29,192 nt of DNA from the NCBI GenBank assembly GCA_964639335.1, contig CAZXCJ010000013.1, forward strand, positions 1 through 29,192, given 5' to 3'. Positions 5,212 through 14,682 of this stretch are shown here, piece by piece (the stretch's first letter is position 1; each line of letters opens with the position of its first letter). The notes below the pieces were generated by a model. The model ran no database searches and was not told the DNA's origin. It saw nothing but the letters and a program-made list of their open reading frames with translations. The position numbers were made by a program, and so were the translations under genes. The stretch is from JAIOTH01 sp964639335. Lineage in GTDB: Bacteria > Patescibacteriota > Patescibacteriia > UBA1558 > S5-K13.

Positions 5212-6870
5212 TTATTTTACCACTTGCCCGCCGAAATTTGCAATTAAGTCCTCTATGACATTATTATCTTGATCTTTTTCTGAATTTTTATATAAAAAGG
5301 AAGCACTTTGACGATGATTTTCTTCATAAGCATCATCTATTGTGCAACCAATGCTGACTTTGGTTTTCAAGAGATCACTCAATATTTCTTCTACAATTTG
5401 TTTATATTTACTTTGAGAAATCCTATCTAAGTGAAATTTGAATTTAAAACCCAAAATAATTTTATTTTTTTCTATTTTTAAAGGATGGCCAACTTTGACA
5501 AAAGCAGATAGAGAATGGTTGTGGTCCTTAAGATTAATTAATAATTTGGGCCAAATTTTAGCTACTTCTGATAAATTTATCTTGGCATTTAATTTTAAAT
5601 TAGGTTTAGTTTTTTCTTCTAAGTTTTGTTTCTTTGTTTCTTGTTTTCTAGTTCTTTGTTCTTTGGTTCTTATGTTCTCTAATCCTTCTGACTGCGCTGA
5701 AGCTCCTTCAGGTGAAGCTGGCGGTTTTTCAGATTTATCATCATTTTGATCATTATGATCTTCTTTGTCAGTGAATACTTCATTTTTTATAGAAATAACG
5801 GCCATTTCTAAGGGCAATTCTTGAAAATTATTATTTTCTAAATTATCAAAGCTCTCATAAAATATTTTTAAAATTTTATACCAGGATTTAATATCTAATT
5901 TTGCGGATTGTTCTATAATTTTTTGCTCTATATTTTGGTCAATGTCCCATAAATATTTTTCTGAAGCACCAGATATTTTTATTAATAAAACTCTTCTTAA
6001 ATATTGAATTAATTCTTCTGTAAAATATTGTAAATTAATTCCTTCCCGACTCAATTTATTTAATTCCTTAATTGCTAAATCAAATTGTTGGTTAATAATA
6101 AAATCTGTTAAATTGGCAATGATTTGAGAATTAGATTTGGGAAGCACCAAACTAGCCGTATCTTCATTAACTTCACTATTTTCAGAAAGAGACAATATTT
6201 GACCTAAAATGGAAAGAGCATCTCGTACATAACCCCCGCTGTGTCTAGCAATTTTTTCAACAATACTTTTATCTACTTTTATTTTTTCCCCAGAGCAAAC
6301 ATTTTTTAAATGATTAGTTAATTTTTCAATATCCACTACTTTAAAATCAAACCTTTGGCACCGAGACACGATCGTACTTGGTAATTTATGTAATTCTGTT
6401 GTAGCTAAAATAAATATAGCGTGTTGAGGCGGCTCTTCTAAAGTTTTTAGCAGGGCATTAAAGGCCTCAATAGTTAACATATGCGCCTCGTCTATAATAA
6501 ATATTTTATATTTACTCTTAGCGGGGGCATATTTAACCCTTTCTCTTAACTCCCTTATTTCATTAATTCCGCGATTAGAAGCAGCATCTATTTCAATTAA
6601 GTCTAAATTGTTTCCATTAGTAATAGCTAAGCAGGAATTGCATTTATTACAAGGTTCGTATTGGTCTTTTTTTCTATTTTCACAATTTACAGCTTTAGCG
6701 AAAATTCGAGCCATGGTTGTCTTACCAATGCCATGAGGACCAGAAAATAAATAAGCGTGAGCAATTTTATCATTTTCTATTTCATTTTGAATAGTAATTT
6801 TGATATGCTCTTGGCCAATTATTTCTTTAAAAAATTGGGGTCGATATTTTCTATATAAAGTTTTTGACAT
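5212..6870 (-). CDS. dnaX: DNA polymerase III subunit gamma/tau
   Basis: 552 residues. The clamp-loader AAA+ ATPase domain has Walker A GPHGIGKTT (44-52), a zinc module with C63, C74, C77 and C80, Walker B IIDEAHML (about 125-132), LKTLEEPP and the SRC motif (169-171). Domains II-III follow to about residue 360. It loads the sliding clamp and ties the polymerase to the replisome. A linker of about 60 residues before the C-terminal domain carries two foreign-looking segments: PPASPEGASAQSEG, encoded by a GC-rich palindromic phrase (5690-5726), and RTKEQRTRKQETKKQN, a low-complexity AGAACCAAAGAAC phrase also seen in dus. The ATG is not preceded by a clear SD. The tRNA-Gln follows 11 bases after the stop. 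Confidence 0.96.
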   Translation of the reverse strand: MSKTLYRKYRPQFFKEIIGQEHIKITIQNEIENDKIAHAYLFSGPHGIGKTTMARIFAKAVNCENRKKDQYEPCNKCNSCLAITNGNNLDLIEIDAASNRGINEIRELRERVKYAPAKSKYKIFIIDEAHMLTIEAFNALLKTLEEPPQHAIFILATTELHKLPSTIVSRCQRFDFKVVDIEKLTNHLKNVCSGEKIKVDKSIVEKIARHSGGYVRDALSILGQILSLSENSEVNEDTASLVLPKSNSQIIANLTDFIINQQFDLAIKELNKLSREGINLQYFTEELIQYLRRVLLIKISGASEKYLWDIDQNIEQKIIEQSAKLDIKSWYKILKIFYESFDNLENNNFQELPLEMAVISIKNEVFTDKEDHNDQNDDKSEKPPASPEGASAQSEGLENIRTKEQRTRKQETKKQNLEEKTKPNLKLNAKINLSEVAKIWPKLLINLKDHNHSLSAFVKVGHPLKIEKNKIILGFKFKFHLDRISQSKYKQIVEEILSDLLKTKVSIGCTIDDAYEENHRQSASFLYKNSEKDQDNNVIEDLIANFGGQVVK

Positions 6871-7094
6871 AAATAGTTAAAAGTTAATAAATAGTTGAAA
6901 GTTTCCACCAAAGGCGTCGCGCCCACCCCTGTGAAGAATACCTGCCTCCGGCGGGAAAAGTTGAAAGTTACAAGTTGCAAATACTTTTAACTTGAAACTT
7001 TATACTTTTTCCATTTTACTTTAAATAAGAATTAATTTCAAATTAAAATGGAGTCCTATTTAAACCCCATGTCAAATAATAATAAAAATGAATC

Positions 7095-7733
7095 TCAAAT
7101 ATCTAAATTACTTAAATTATTAATTGAATCACTGTCTTCTGTTAAATTATTATCTTCTGTAAAATTTGCTTCAACTTCTTCATCTTGGTCTAATTGAGCA
7201 TGCATTCTAATTATATTTTCTACTGCGGCCCAAATAGCTTCACCGTCTTGAGGCACCAAAGCTATGACTTGATCATTTTCTTGACCCTTAAAATAAGTTA
7301 CGCTAGCTTTTAAAACTTTATATTCTTGGCCTTCAACTTTTATTTTAAAATCACCACCAATGGGTTCTTTTACTAGAATTCCTTTAATTCTTTTTCTTTC
7401 TATAGGGCCAATTTGTTTATAAACAAAACTGCCATCTGGTTTGATAATGAGCTTTAAAATATCACCTTCTACCAATTTGGACTTAGAACAATAATTAGCT
7501 GGAATAGAATAACGTTTTCCGTCGGGACCAATCATTTGTTGGCCATCGAAAACTCCTTCAACTATCTTGTCTTGACCATTAATTGTTTCTGAACCCAAAT
7601 CTCTAGCTTTCGCGTCCATAGCGGATGAATCTTCCGCACTAACCCCCAATTCTTGAAAAAGGGCTTTGGTTTTGTTTAACTCCAGCTCTATTTTAGCGAT
7701 GGCCTCTCTAAGTTCATCAATTTTGTTTGTCAT
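7095..7733 (-). CDS. Conserved coiled-coil protein next to dnaX, function unknown
   Basis: 212 residues in three parts: an N-terminal coiled coil (about 4-32, IDELREAIAKIELELNKTKA), a central strand-rich module (about 58-170) with GPDGKRYSIPANYCSKSKLV, EGDILKLIIKPDGSF and a second small barrel-like stretch, and an acidic, asparagine-rich tail (about 180-212). I believe similar proteins recur beside dnaX in CPR genomes, but I could not check. Being upstream of dnaX on the same strand (224 bases apart) it could share a transcript, though the gap contains repeats. A role in nucleic-acid binding is only a guess from the barrel-like pattern. Confidence 0.7.
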   Translation of the reverse strand: MTNKIDELREAIAKIELELNKTKALFQELGVSAEDSSAMDAKARDLGSETINGQDKIVEGVFDGQQMIGPDGKRYSIPANYCSKSKLVEGDILKLIIKPDGSFVYKQIGPIERKRIKGILVKEPIGGDFKIKVEGQEYKVLKASVTYFKGQENDQVIALVPQDGEAIWAAVENIIRMHAQLDQDEEVEANFTEDNNLTEDSDSINNLSNLDI

Positions 7734-7854
7734 TTTTATTTTTTAGCTATTGGCTCTTGGCTTTTAGCTATTATTTTTTATTTTTTGATTTATTTTTAAT
7801 TTTGTCTTTTGCACTTTGAATTTTTACTTTATTATTATACTATAATTTTAAAAA

Positions 7855-10371
7855 TTAGGAAATAGGACTTTTACTCTCTAAAACTTTTTCAGCTAATTGC
7901 ATGCGGGTTTTTATTTCTTGCTCAATAATAGTTCTGTCTCGACCATACTTTAATCGAGATAATTTTTTAATTTCTTGAACGTAATTAGAATCTATTTTTG
8001 CTCTAGTTAAGGTTTTCATACTAAAAGCCGGCGGATTATAATTATCTATTAATAATTTAAGATAAGCATTAAAAGCTGGGACATTAATTAAATCATATTC
8101 GCTAAAAACAGGAGAAAATTGTTTGGCAATTATTTCAGCATCTTTAACGCCAATGCCAAAGGAAACGAAGGTGCCGACATTTCCAAAAACAGCATCTTTA
8201 ATGGTCTCATCATTATTTCTCACTAATTGTGTTATGTATTGATGGGCAATAATCAAATTTAACTTATACTTGCGTGCTTCGGAAAGAATAATTGATATAG
8301 AATCAGTAATAAAATTTTGAAATTCATCAATATATAAATAAAAATTAGTTCTTTGTTCTATTGGTAAGTTGGTTCGAGAAAGGGCAGCCATTAATATTTT
8401 TCCTACAAAAACCATACCAATTAAACTGCTATTTAATTCTCCGATTTTACCTTTAGATAGATTGATTAATAATATCTTCTTTTGGTCCATAACTTCTCTA
8501 AAATTAAAAGAGCTTTTTTGCTGGGCAATAATTGGACGCATAATATCATTAGAAATAAAAGGAGTTAATTTGCTGGTAATATAAGGCACCATATTGGCCA
8601 AAGAGGCCTCTCCACCAGCTTTTTCGGCTTGTTTTTGCCAAAAGTCTTTTACTAAATAATCTTTACATTTAGAAAGTTTATATTTTCGGAAGTCCTCGTC
8701 TGCTAAAACCTTGGGGATTTCTAAAAGCGTGGAGCCAGATTCTGGATCTTCCATAATTAAAAGCATGGCATTGCGCATATATTGTTCGAACATGGGACCG
8801 CCAGTAGCCTTTAAATCATATAATTTATCAAAAATTTTAATCATCTCATTAATTACAAAGGTTTTTTGGTCCTGAGTTTCAAACTCCAGCATATTAACAC
8901 CCAGAGGCCTTTCAATATCTGACGGGTCAAATAATATTACATCTTCAGCTCTTTCTTTGGGGATATACTGTAGAATATCTTCTATTAAATCACCATGTGG
9001 ATCTAAAACACAAACACCTTCTCCATTTTGAATATCTTGAATAGCCATATTAACTTGAAAATATGATTTACCGGTGCCGGATTTACCAATAATATACATG
9101 TGCCGGTTTCTATCGGAGGTCTTAATTTTAATTAAAGTTTCCGAATCCCGATAAATATTTTTACCCAAAATTAATCCTTCAGTGGGAATATTTTCTGGAG
9201 CCGGCGCAGTGCGGGCTTCTAACCAAGCTATTTTAGGAATGGCTGTAGAAGAAATAGGTAAATGAAATACACTAGTCAATTCTTCAGTATTTAATAGCAT
9301 TCTATCTGTTGGATTAAAATTACGGTATATAAAATCATTAATTAAATTATTATTATTAACCTTAATTTTAAAAGCATTGCCATATTGATATAAATTATAC
9401 TGGCTAAAAGTATTGGTAATATTTTCCAAATATGTTTCTGCTAGCCCTTGATTTTGAGCATTAACTATTATGCGGATATTAACATCTAAGCCGGCTTTGG
9501 AATTTTTTTCCTCAATATTTTTCATCATTTCTTGTTCCATTTGAGAAAGCTGTTCTTTATCCGTCCCGCCTAACTCATCTTTCTTTTTGGTTTTTACAAA
9601 TTCAGAGCCCTGTCCAATAAAAGAAAATAAAGTTCCCCAAACACCGCCCACACCGGATAAATTACGTGCTTGCCTAATTTTTTTACCCCGAGCTATATTT
9701 TTAGTAAAAATACTACTCATAGTATGCCATCTTTTATGAGCGCTGCGGGCAATGATTTGAATGGCGGCTGAATCATCCTTTTCTAATTTAGTCAAAGAAT
9801 TTAATAACGAATTTAAGGGGTCAATTTCTAATTTTTTATATGTTTTAATTGGATAAATAAAATCCTTTTTAAATCTTAAAGAAGCCCCGATAACTTTTCC
9901 TTGGGGTGTAAAAATATTATAATCCTCAATTGGTTCTATTTCGGCGTCAGGATAAATGGAATGAAATCTTTCTTTAAAAAAATCGATTTGTTTTTGAGGA
10001 ACGCCAATGTAAAAATAAATTAAGCCATTTTGCAAAACTATTTCAAAAGAAAAATGGTCATTCCGAGTACCTAGTAGGGCTTTAAGTCCTCTTTGGGCCC
10101 TCAAACCGCCTAAAGTACTATATAAATTTTCAGCTACAGAAATATCTTCTTGTAGGTCTTGTTGTTTAGCGTCTTCTTTGGCATCTTTTTCTGATTTAAA
10201 TTTGGGCACTCTAATTTTTAAAAGCTTTAAAGAAAAAGAAGAATTTATTTTTTTTAATTTAGATGATTTAAATAATAAAAATAGAATTAAAAAAAGCAAT
10301 ACAAAGAATATTACTAATAATAATATTAAAATTTCTAAAGATATAGAATAATTTCCCGCTTCTAAAAACAT
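7855..10371 (-). CDS. TraG/VirD4-like membrane-anchored ATPase (DUF87/HerA-like fold)
   Basis: 838 residues. One N-terminal membrane helix (about 13-34) is followed by a domain of about 350 residues and then a RecA/FtsK-type motor: Walker A GKSGTGKS (429-436), LDPHGDLIEDIL (456-467), Walker B YLYIDEFQNF (678-687), and the sensor-like SFGIGVKDAEII late in the protein. This matches type IV secretion coupling-protein-like ATPases common in CPR genomes. It would move DNA or protein at the inner face of the membrane. No other VirB/Tra genes are in the window, so a complete secretion system is not supported here. Its ATG is 3 bases after the stop of the upstream coiled-coil gene, so the two form an operon. 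Confidence 0.88.
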   Translation of the reverse strand: MFLEAGNYSISLEILILLLVIFFVLLFLILFLLFKSSKLKKINSSFSLKLLKIRVPKFKSEKDAKEDAKQQDLQEDISVAENLYSTLGGLRAQRGLKALLGTRNDHFSFEIVLQNGLIYFYIGVPQKQIDFFKERFHSIYPDAEIEPIEDYNIFTPQGKVIGASLRFKKDFIYPIKTYKKLEIDPLNSLLNSLTKLEKDDSAAIQIIARSAHKRWHTMSSIFTKNIARGKKIRQARNLSGVGGVWGTLFSFIGQGSEFVKTKKKDELGGTDKEQLSQMEQEMMKNIEEKNSKAGLDVNIRIIVNAQNQGLAETYLENITNTFSQYNLYQYGNAFKIKVNNNNLINDFIYRNFNPTDRMLLNTEELTSVFHLPISSTAIPKIAWLEARTAPAPENIPTEGLILGKNIYRDSETLIKIKTSDRNRHMYIIGKSGTGKSYFQVNMAIQDIQNGEGVCVLDPHGDLIEDILQYIPKERAEDVILFDPSDIERPLGVNMLEFETQDQKTFVINEMIKIFDKLYDLKATGGPMFEQYMRNAMLLIMEDPESGSTLLEIPKVLADEDFRKYKLSKCKDYLVKDFWQKQAEKAGGEASLANMVPYITSKLTPFISNDIMRPIIAQQKSSFNFREVMDQKKILLINLSKGKIGELNSSLIGMVFVGKILMAALSRTNLPIEQRTNFYLYIDEFQNFITDSISIILSEARKYKLNLIIAHQYITQLVRNNDETIKDAVFGNVGTFVSFGIGVKDAEIIAKQFSPVFSEYDLINVPAFNAYLKLLIDNYNPPAFSMKTLTRAKIDSNYVQEIKKLSRLKYGRDRTIIEQEIKTRMQLAEKVLESKSPIS

Positions 10372-10374
10372 AAA

Positions 10375-10905
10375 CTATTTTTTATTTTGTTTTGGTTTTA
10401 ATTTTAGAATCTTATCAGTTTTTATTTTAGCTGTTTGTTTAATAAAAAATTTATTTATTCCTGGAACTATTTTTAACCAATCAATAATAGCATAAATAAT
10501 TTTTTTTACTTGGACCTTTGCTTGCATTAAAAGACGGGATATTTTATTAACTGTTTCTTCTCCCTTAACTTTAAATTCTACTCGCTTTTCTTTTGGCATA
10601 TCTAAATACAGATTTTCTAAGTCTGCTTCCAAAATATCCTCTACTTCTTCTTTTAGTGCCTTAAAGGCGGATTCTAATTCTATTTTTGATTTATCTGTCT
10701 TATCTCCTGCTTTTTGAGAAGCGCCGATGGATTGAGAACTTGGTTCTAATTTTTCTTTGGTTTGCTGGCTCTCTGTAGCTTGTTCTAAATTTTTTATCTG
10801 TTCTTTGGTTTGGAAAATTTTTTTAAAACTTTTATCTGGAGTTTTAAATTTAGCTTCCTGTTCTGTGGCCAAATCTTCTAAATTTTTTTCTTTTCTTTCA
10901 GACAT
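10375..10905 (-). CDS. Coiled-coil partner of the TraG-like ATPase, function unknown
   Basis: 176 residues. The first 85 are charged and low complexity (KEKNLEDLATEQEAKF, QATESQQTKEKLEPSSQ), followed by a helical region (about 75-135) and an amphipathic/hydrophobic stretch VKKIIYAIIDWLKIVPGINK (about 133-152), ending in a very basic tail. The last part may lie on the membrane. Tight coupling (3 bases) to the downstream ATPase suggests they work together. No named family recognised. Confidence 0.65.
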   Translation of the reverse strand: MSERKEKNLEDLATEQEAKFKTPDKSFKKIFQTKEQIKNLEQATESQQTKEKLEPSSQSIGASQKAGDKTDKSKIELESAFKALKEEVEDILEADLENLYLDMPKEKRVEFKVKGEETVNKISRLLMQAKVQVKKIIYAIIDWLKIVPGINKFFIKQTAKIKTDKILKLKPKQNKK

Positions 10906-11231
10906 AAAATTAGTAGAAAGTATCTAGTATGGGGCATAAAGTTATCTATCTGTTAATAATTAGTAAATTACTTTTAACTTTATACTTTAAACTTTTTCCT
11001 CAAAATCATTATAGCATATTTTATGATTGGATGATATAATATAAATGAATTACTAATTTTGAATGATTAATTTCGAGTAAATTTTTAATTATTTAATTTA
11101 TAATTAATTTAAAATTCAAAATTATAAATTCAATTATCTCTCGACGTCGAGGTCTCGACATCTCGAGACCGAGAGGAAATTTAAAACCTGTCCTGGCGAC
11201 AGGTCAGGATTGATAATTAAAAATTAATATC
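10906..11231. repeat. Intergenic region with two GC-rich palindromes and phrase repeats
   Basis: 326 bases between divergent genes. Contains TTAACTTTATACTTTAAACTT-type phrases near 10970, the promoter at 11008, AT-rich AATTTAAAATTCAAAATT phrases (about 11090-11130), a strong hairpin CTCTC-GGTCTCGA-CATC-TCGAGACC-GAGAG (11138-11175) and a smaller one CCTGTC-CTGGC-GACAGG (11187-11203). No ORF or RNA gene recognised. Confidence 0.6.
11008..11016 (-). promoter_or_regulatory. Extended -10 for the coiled-coil/TraG operon
   Basis: Minus-strand TG-C-TATAAT (11016-11008), about 100 bases upstream of the 10905 start codon. The -35 position (TATCAT) is poor, as is usual with extended -10 promoters. Confidence 0.5.
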
Positions 11232-12155
11232 ATGGGTTTAATACAAAAAGTTAAAGCTAAAAATTTTACTTGGGTAAATATTACCAAACCGAATAGTGGT
11301 TCAATTGAATATTTACGAAATAATTATAAATTTCATCCTTTAGATTTAGAAGATTGTTCTAGTCCGACTTTGCGCTCTAAATTAGACGAATATGATAATT
11401 ATTTATTTATTATTCTTAATTTTCCGGTTTATAATCGCAAAACTCGACGGATTTCTTTATCAGAATTAGATCTTTTTGTTGGTCCTGATTATTTGATTAC
11501 TCTTTCTCCAGGAAATTTAATTCCCTTAAACGAGATATTTGAAAAATGCCAAATTAATAGTCAACAAAGAAAAATTTATTTAGAAGACGATATTACTTTC
11601 TTGCTCTACAAAATTCTAAATGATTTACAAAAATATTGCTTTCCAATTTTAAATCATATTGGTCATGATTTAAAAGACATTGAAGAACAAATTTTTAACA
11701 ATAAAGAAAAGAAAATGGTCCGGGAAATTTTAATTACCAAGAGAAATATTGTTAATTATCGCAAAAGCGTCCAGTCACATAAAAATGTAATTAAAAAATT
11801 GGGGAAAATGAGCCATAAGGAATTTATGAAAAATGAATTAAGTGTTTATTTTTCCAATATCTTAGATCAAGCTAAAGAAATTTGGGAAACCTTAGATAAT
11901 TTAATGGAAAATATTGAGGCCCTGCATAAAACCAATGAATCTTTAATTTCTTTTAAATTAAACCAGGTAATGAAGGTCTTAACTGTAATTTCCGTGGTTT
12001 TATTGCCGGCCACTCTTTTGGCTTCTATTTTTGGCATGAATTATCTTATTCCATTTCAGAAACAGCCCTGGGGATTTTGGTTTTCCATAGGAATAATGAT
12101 GACTTGTATAATTTCCCTACTAATTTACTTTAAAAAGAAAAAGTGGATGGATTAA
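11232..12155 (+). CDS. corA: CorA-family Mg2+/Co2+ transporter
   Basis: 307 residues. The C-terminus carries the diagnostic pore motif GMN (268-270, in IFGMNYLIPF) at the end of TM1 (about 245-266), and a second helix (about 283-301) ending in KKKKWMD, the basic tail of the family. The N-terminal 230 residues form the cytoplasmic funnel: YLRNNYKFHPLDLEDC and LDEYDNYLFIILNFPV match the family opening. CorA forms a pentameric channel for magnesium uptake. No Shine-Dalgarno is evident. The gene stands alone, following a palindrome-rich divergent region, with cysS 81 bases downstream. Confidence 0.93.
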   Translation: MGLIQKVKAKNFTWVNITKPNSGSIEYLRNNYKFHPLDLEDCSSPTLRSKLDEYDNYLFIILNFPVYNRKTRRISLSELDLFVGPDYLITLSPGNLIPLNEIFEKCQINSQQRKIYLEDDITFLLYKILNDLQKYCFPILNHIGHDLKDIEEQIFNNKEKKMVREILITKRNIVNYRKSVQSHKNVIKKLGKMSHKEFMKNELSVYFSNILDQAKEIWETLDNLMENIEALHKTNESLISFKLNQVMKVLTVISVVLLPATLLASIFGMNYLIPFQKQPWGFWFSIGIMMTCIISLLIYFKKKKWMD

Positions 12156-12236
12156 TTTAAATTGTCATATGGCTAAATTGTTAAATTGTTTAAATCAAAT
12201 AGCCATTTAGCAATTTAATAATTTAACAGTTTAATT

Positions 12237-13625
12237 ATGCTATTATATAATACTCTGACTCGTCAAAAAGAAGAATTTAAGCCAATTAACCCACCACAAG
12301 TGGGCTTATATTGTTGCGGGCCGACAGTTTATGATTATCAGCATATTGGTAATATGCGGACTTATATTTTTGAAGATATTTTAAAAAGAACTTTAAAATA
12401 TAATGAATACAAAGTTAAGCACATTATGAATATTACTGATATTGGGCATTTGGTTTCTGACGCCGACGAGGGTGAGGATAAAATGACGAAGGGCTTGGAA
12501 AGAGAAAATTTAAAACCCACTAAAGAGTCCATGTTAAAATTAGCCAATAAATATACAAAGGCATTTAAAGAAGATTTGAAAAAATTGAATATTCAAGAAC
12601 CAGATAAATATACTTTAGCCACCAAACACATTCCCGAACAAATTAAATTAGTCCAAACTTTGATTGATAAAGGTTATACTTACGAAACTTCGGATGGAAT
12701 ATATTTTAATACCACTAAATATCCCGAATATGGAAAATTAGCTCTTTTGGAAAAACAAAAATTACAAGCCGGTAAAAGAATTGATTTAGGCGAGAAAAAA
12801 GATATCCATGATTTTGCTCTTTGGAAATTTTCCCAACCCAATGAAAAGAGAATTATGGAATGGTCGGCCTTTGGCAAAAAAGGATTCCCGGGCTGGCATA
12901 TTGAATGTTCGGCTATGTCTATGAAATATTTAAGTTCTCATTTTGATATTCATTGCGGGGGCATTGACCATATTCCCATTCATCATACCAATGAAAGAGC
13001 ACAAAACAATTGTGCCAGCGAGCTTTATGAATCTGTTAATTTTTGGATGCATGGTGAATTTTTGGTTATGAACGATGCTAAAATGGCAAAATCCGCTGGC
13101 ACCTTTATAACTTTAGAAGACGCTGTAGCTAAAGGAATCAATCCTCTGGCCTATCGTTATTTTTGTTTAATGACCCATTATCGCAAGCCCTTGAATTTTT
13201 CATGGGAAGCGCTAGAATCGGCTAAAAAGGGTTTAAATAATTTGAAAAATTCAATTCAAGATTTAGGAAATATTAAAGGAAAAGTAGATTTAAAATTTAA
13301 AGAAAAATTTTTAAAAGCCATTAATGATGACTTAAATATATCTCAAGTTTTGGCTGTTGTTTTTGAAGTTTTAAAATCAAATTTAGAAAACAAAGATAAA
13401 TTAGCTACTATCTTAGAATTTGATAAAATATTGGGTTTAAATTTAAATAAAATAAAAAAGCAAAAAATTAGTATTCCTTTAAACATTAAAGAGCTTGCCG
13501 AACAAAGATTAAAAGCTCGGCAAGAAAAAAATTGGACAGAATCTGACAGATTAAGAGATGAAATTAATCAAGCTGGTTGGAATATAGAAGATGGCGACGA
13601 TGGCTATGTTTTAAAGAAAAAATAA
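12237..13625 (+). CDS. cysS: Cysteinyl-tRNA synthetase
   Basis: 462 residues, the usual length. The class I signatures are HIGN (36-39) within YCCGPTVYDYQHIGNMRTY, and KMAKS (282-286), a variant of KMSKS. Zinc ligands C27, C224, H249 and E253 have the same spacing as in the E. coli enzyme (C28, C209, H234, E238 from C209 on). The C-terminal helical anticodon-binding part includes RLKARQEKNWTESDRLRDEI, a family hallmark. It charges tRNA-Cys. The stop TAA overlaps the next ATG by one base (TAATG), so cysS and dus are translationally coupled. The AT-rich 81-base upstream gap holds low-complexity AAATTGTTAAATTG phrases. Confidence 0.97.
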   Translation: MLLYNTLTRQKEEFKPINPPQVGLYCCGPTVYDYQHIGNMRTYIFEDILKRTLKYNEYKVKHIMNITDIGHLVSDADEGEDKMTKGLERENLKPTKESMLKLANKYTKAFKEDLKKLNIQEPDKYTLATKHIPEQIKLVQTLIDKGYTYETSDGIYFNTTKYPEYGKLALLEKQKLQAGKRIDLGEKKDIHDFALWKFSQPNEKRIMEWSAFGKKGFPGWHIECSAMSMKYLSSHFDIHCGGIDHIPIHHTNERAQNNCASELYESVNFWMHGEFLVMNDAKMAKSAGTFITLEDAVAKGINPLAYRYFCLMTHYRKPLNFSWEALESAKKGLNNLKNSIQDLGNIKGKVDLKFKEKFLKAINDDLNISQVLAVVFEVLKSNLENKDKLATILEFDKILGLNLNKIKKQKISIPLNIKELAEQRLKARQEKNWTESDRLRDEINQAGWNIEDGDDGYVLKKK

Positions 13626-14644
13626 TGAGTACTTTAAATAAAAAAAATAAAAATTTCTGGCTTTCTTTGCGAAAGCCGATTTTAGCTTTAGCTCCAATGG
13701 CGGGAATTACTGATTCTGCTTTTCGGCAACTTTGCAAAAAGCATGGCACAGACGTGGTTTATACGGAAATGATTTCCGCTGATGGATTGCATTTTAATTC
13801 TAAAAAAACATTAGAATTGTTAAAGTTTAGTAAAATAGAGCAACCAATCGTTGTGCAATTGTTCGGCAAAGATCCAGAAAAATTTATTAAAGCCACTAAA
13901 ATAGTAAGTAAATTAGGATTTGATGGAATTGATATTAATTTTGGCTGTCCGGCCAAAAAAGTAGTTGGCCATGGCGGCGGGGTAACTTTAATGCGTGATT
14001 TAAATTTATGTTATCAAATCATTAAAAACGTTTGTGAGCATACTCCTCTGCCGGTTTCAATAAAAATTAGAACGAGTATTAACTTAAGAACCGAAGAACT
14101 AAAGAACCAAAAAACTGAAGAACTGAAGAACAGAAGAACAGAAGTAACTGCTTTAGATTTTGTTAAAAAAATTAAGGATTTGCCAATTACTGCGATTATG
14201 ATTCATGGCCGTTCTTATGAAGAGAAATTTTCTGGGGAAATTGATTATGAAATGATTAAAAAAGCAAAAGAAAGTTTTAATGGTATTATTTTGGCCAATG
14301 GCAATATTACTAATCCTGAAATTGCTCAGAAAACCTTAAAATTAACTAAAGCTGATGGTCTAGGATTAGCTCGGGGACTTTATGGCCATCCATGGTTATT
14401 TCAACAGATTAAGGATTATTTAAAAACTAATAAATATAAGGAAAAAACTTGGTCGCAAATTAAGCAAATAGCTTTAGAGCATGCTAAATTAAATTATAAA
14501 GCTAAGGGTGCCCATGGAATAATTGAAATGCGCAAACATTTACTTTTCTACGCTAAAGGACATTCCCAAGCTAAAAAAATGCGTAAAGAATTGGTTAGAG
14601 TTGAAAATATTGATCAAATAAAAAAAGTATTTCAAAAATACTAA
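13625..14644 (+). CDS. dus: tRNA-dihydrouridine synthase (DusB-like) with a low-complexity insertion
   Basis: 339 residues from the ATG that overlaps the cysS stop; a longer upstream reading is unlikely because it would lie wholly within cysS. FMN-binding TIM barrel: ALAPMAGITDSAFR (21-34), IVVQLFG (75-81), DGIDINFGCPAKKV with catalytic C108, the KIR strand (147-149), IMIHGRS (191-197), ILANGNI (222-228) and GLGLARGLYGHPWLF. It reduces uridine to dihydrouridine in the tRNA D-loop. Residues about 153-175 (NLRTEELKNQK...RRTEV, bases 14081-14149) are a repetitive GAAGAAC-type insertion between the KIR strand and the next helix, where the family normally has no such segment. The reading frame stays open. 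Confidence 0.94.
   Translation: MSTLNKKNKNFWLSLRKPILALAPMAGITDSAFRQLCKKHGTDVVYTEMISADGLHFNSKKTLELLKFSKIEQPIVVQLFGKDPEKFIKATKIVSKLGFDGIDINFGCPAKKVVGHGGGVTLMRDLNLCYQIIKNVCEHTPLPVSIKIRTSINLRTEELKNQKTEELKNRRTEVTALDFVKKIKDLPITAIMIHGRSYEEKFSGEIDYEMIKKAKESFNGIILANGNITNPEIAQKTLKLTKADGLGLARGLYGHPWLFQQIKDYLKTNKYKEKTWSQIKQIALEHAKLNYKAKGAHGIIEMRKHLLFYAKGHSQAKKMRKELVRVENIDQIKKVFQKY
14081..14149 (+). repeat. In-frame low-complexity insertion in dus
   Basis: About 69 bases built from GAAGAACTAAAGAACC / GAAGAACTGAAGAACAG units, encoding charged residues. The same kind of phrase (AGAACCAAAGAAC) encodes part of the DnaX linker on the other strand. Confidence 0.75.
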
Positions 14645-14682
14645 TAGTAATAAATTAGGCATGGTGGCCTAGAAATGGTCGA

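Noticed and set aside
7855..10905. A conjugation or type IV secretion locus
   Set aside because: Only a coupling-protein-like ATPase and one coiled-coil partner are present; no VirB, relaxase or pilin genes in the window.
13577..13624. Longer dus start upstream of 13625
   Set aside because: It would lie entirely within cysS codons; the ATG overlapping the cysS stop gives the expected N-terminus.
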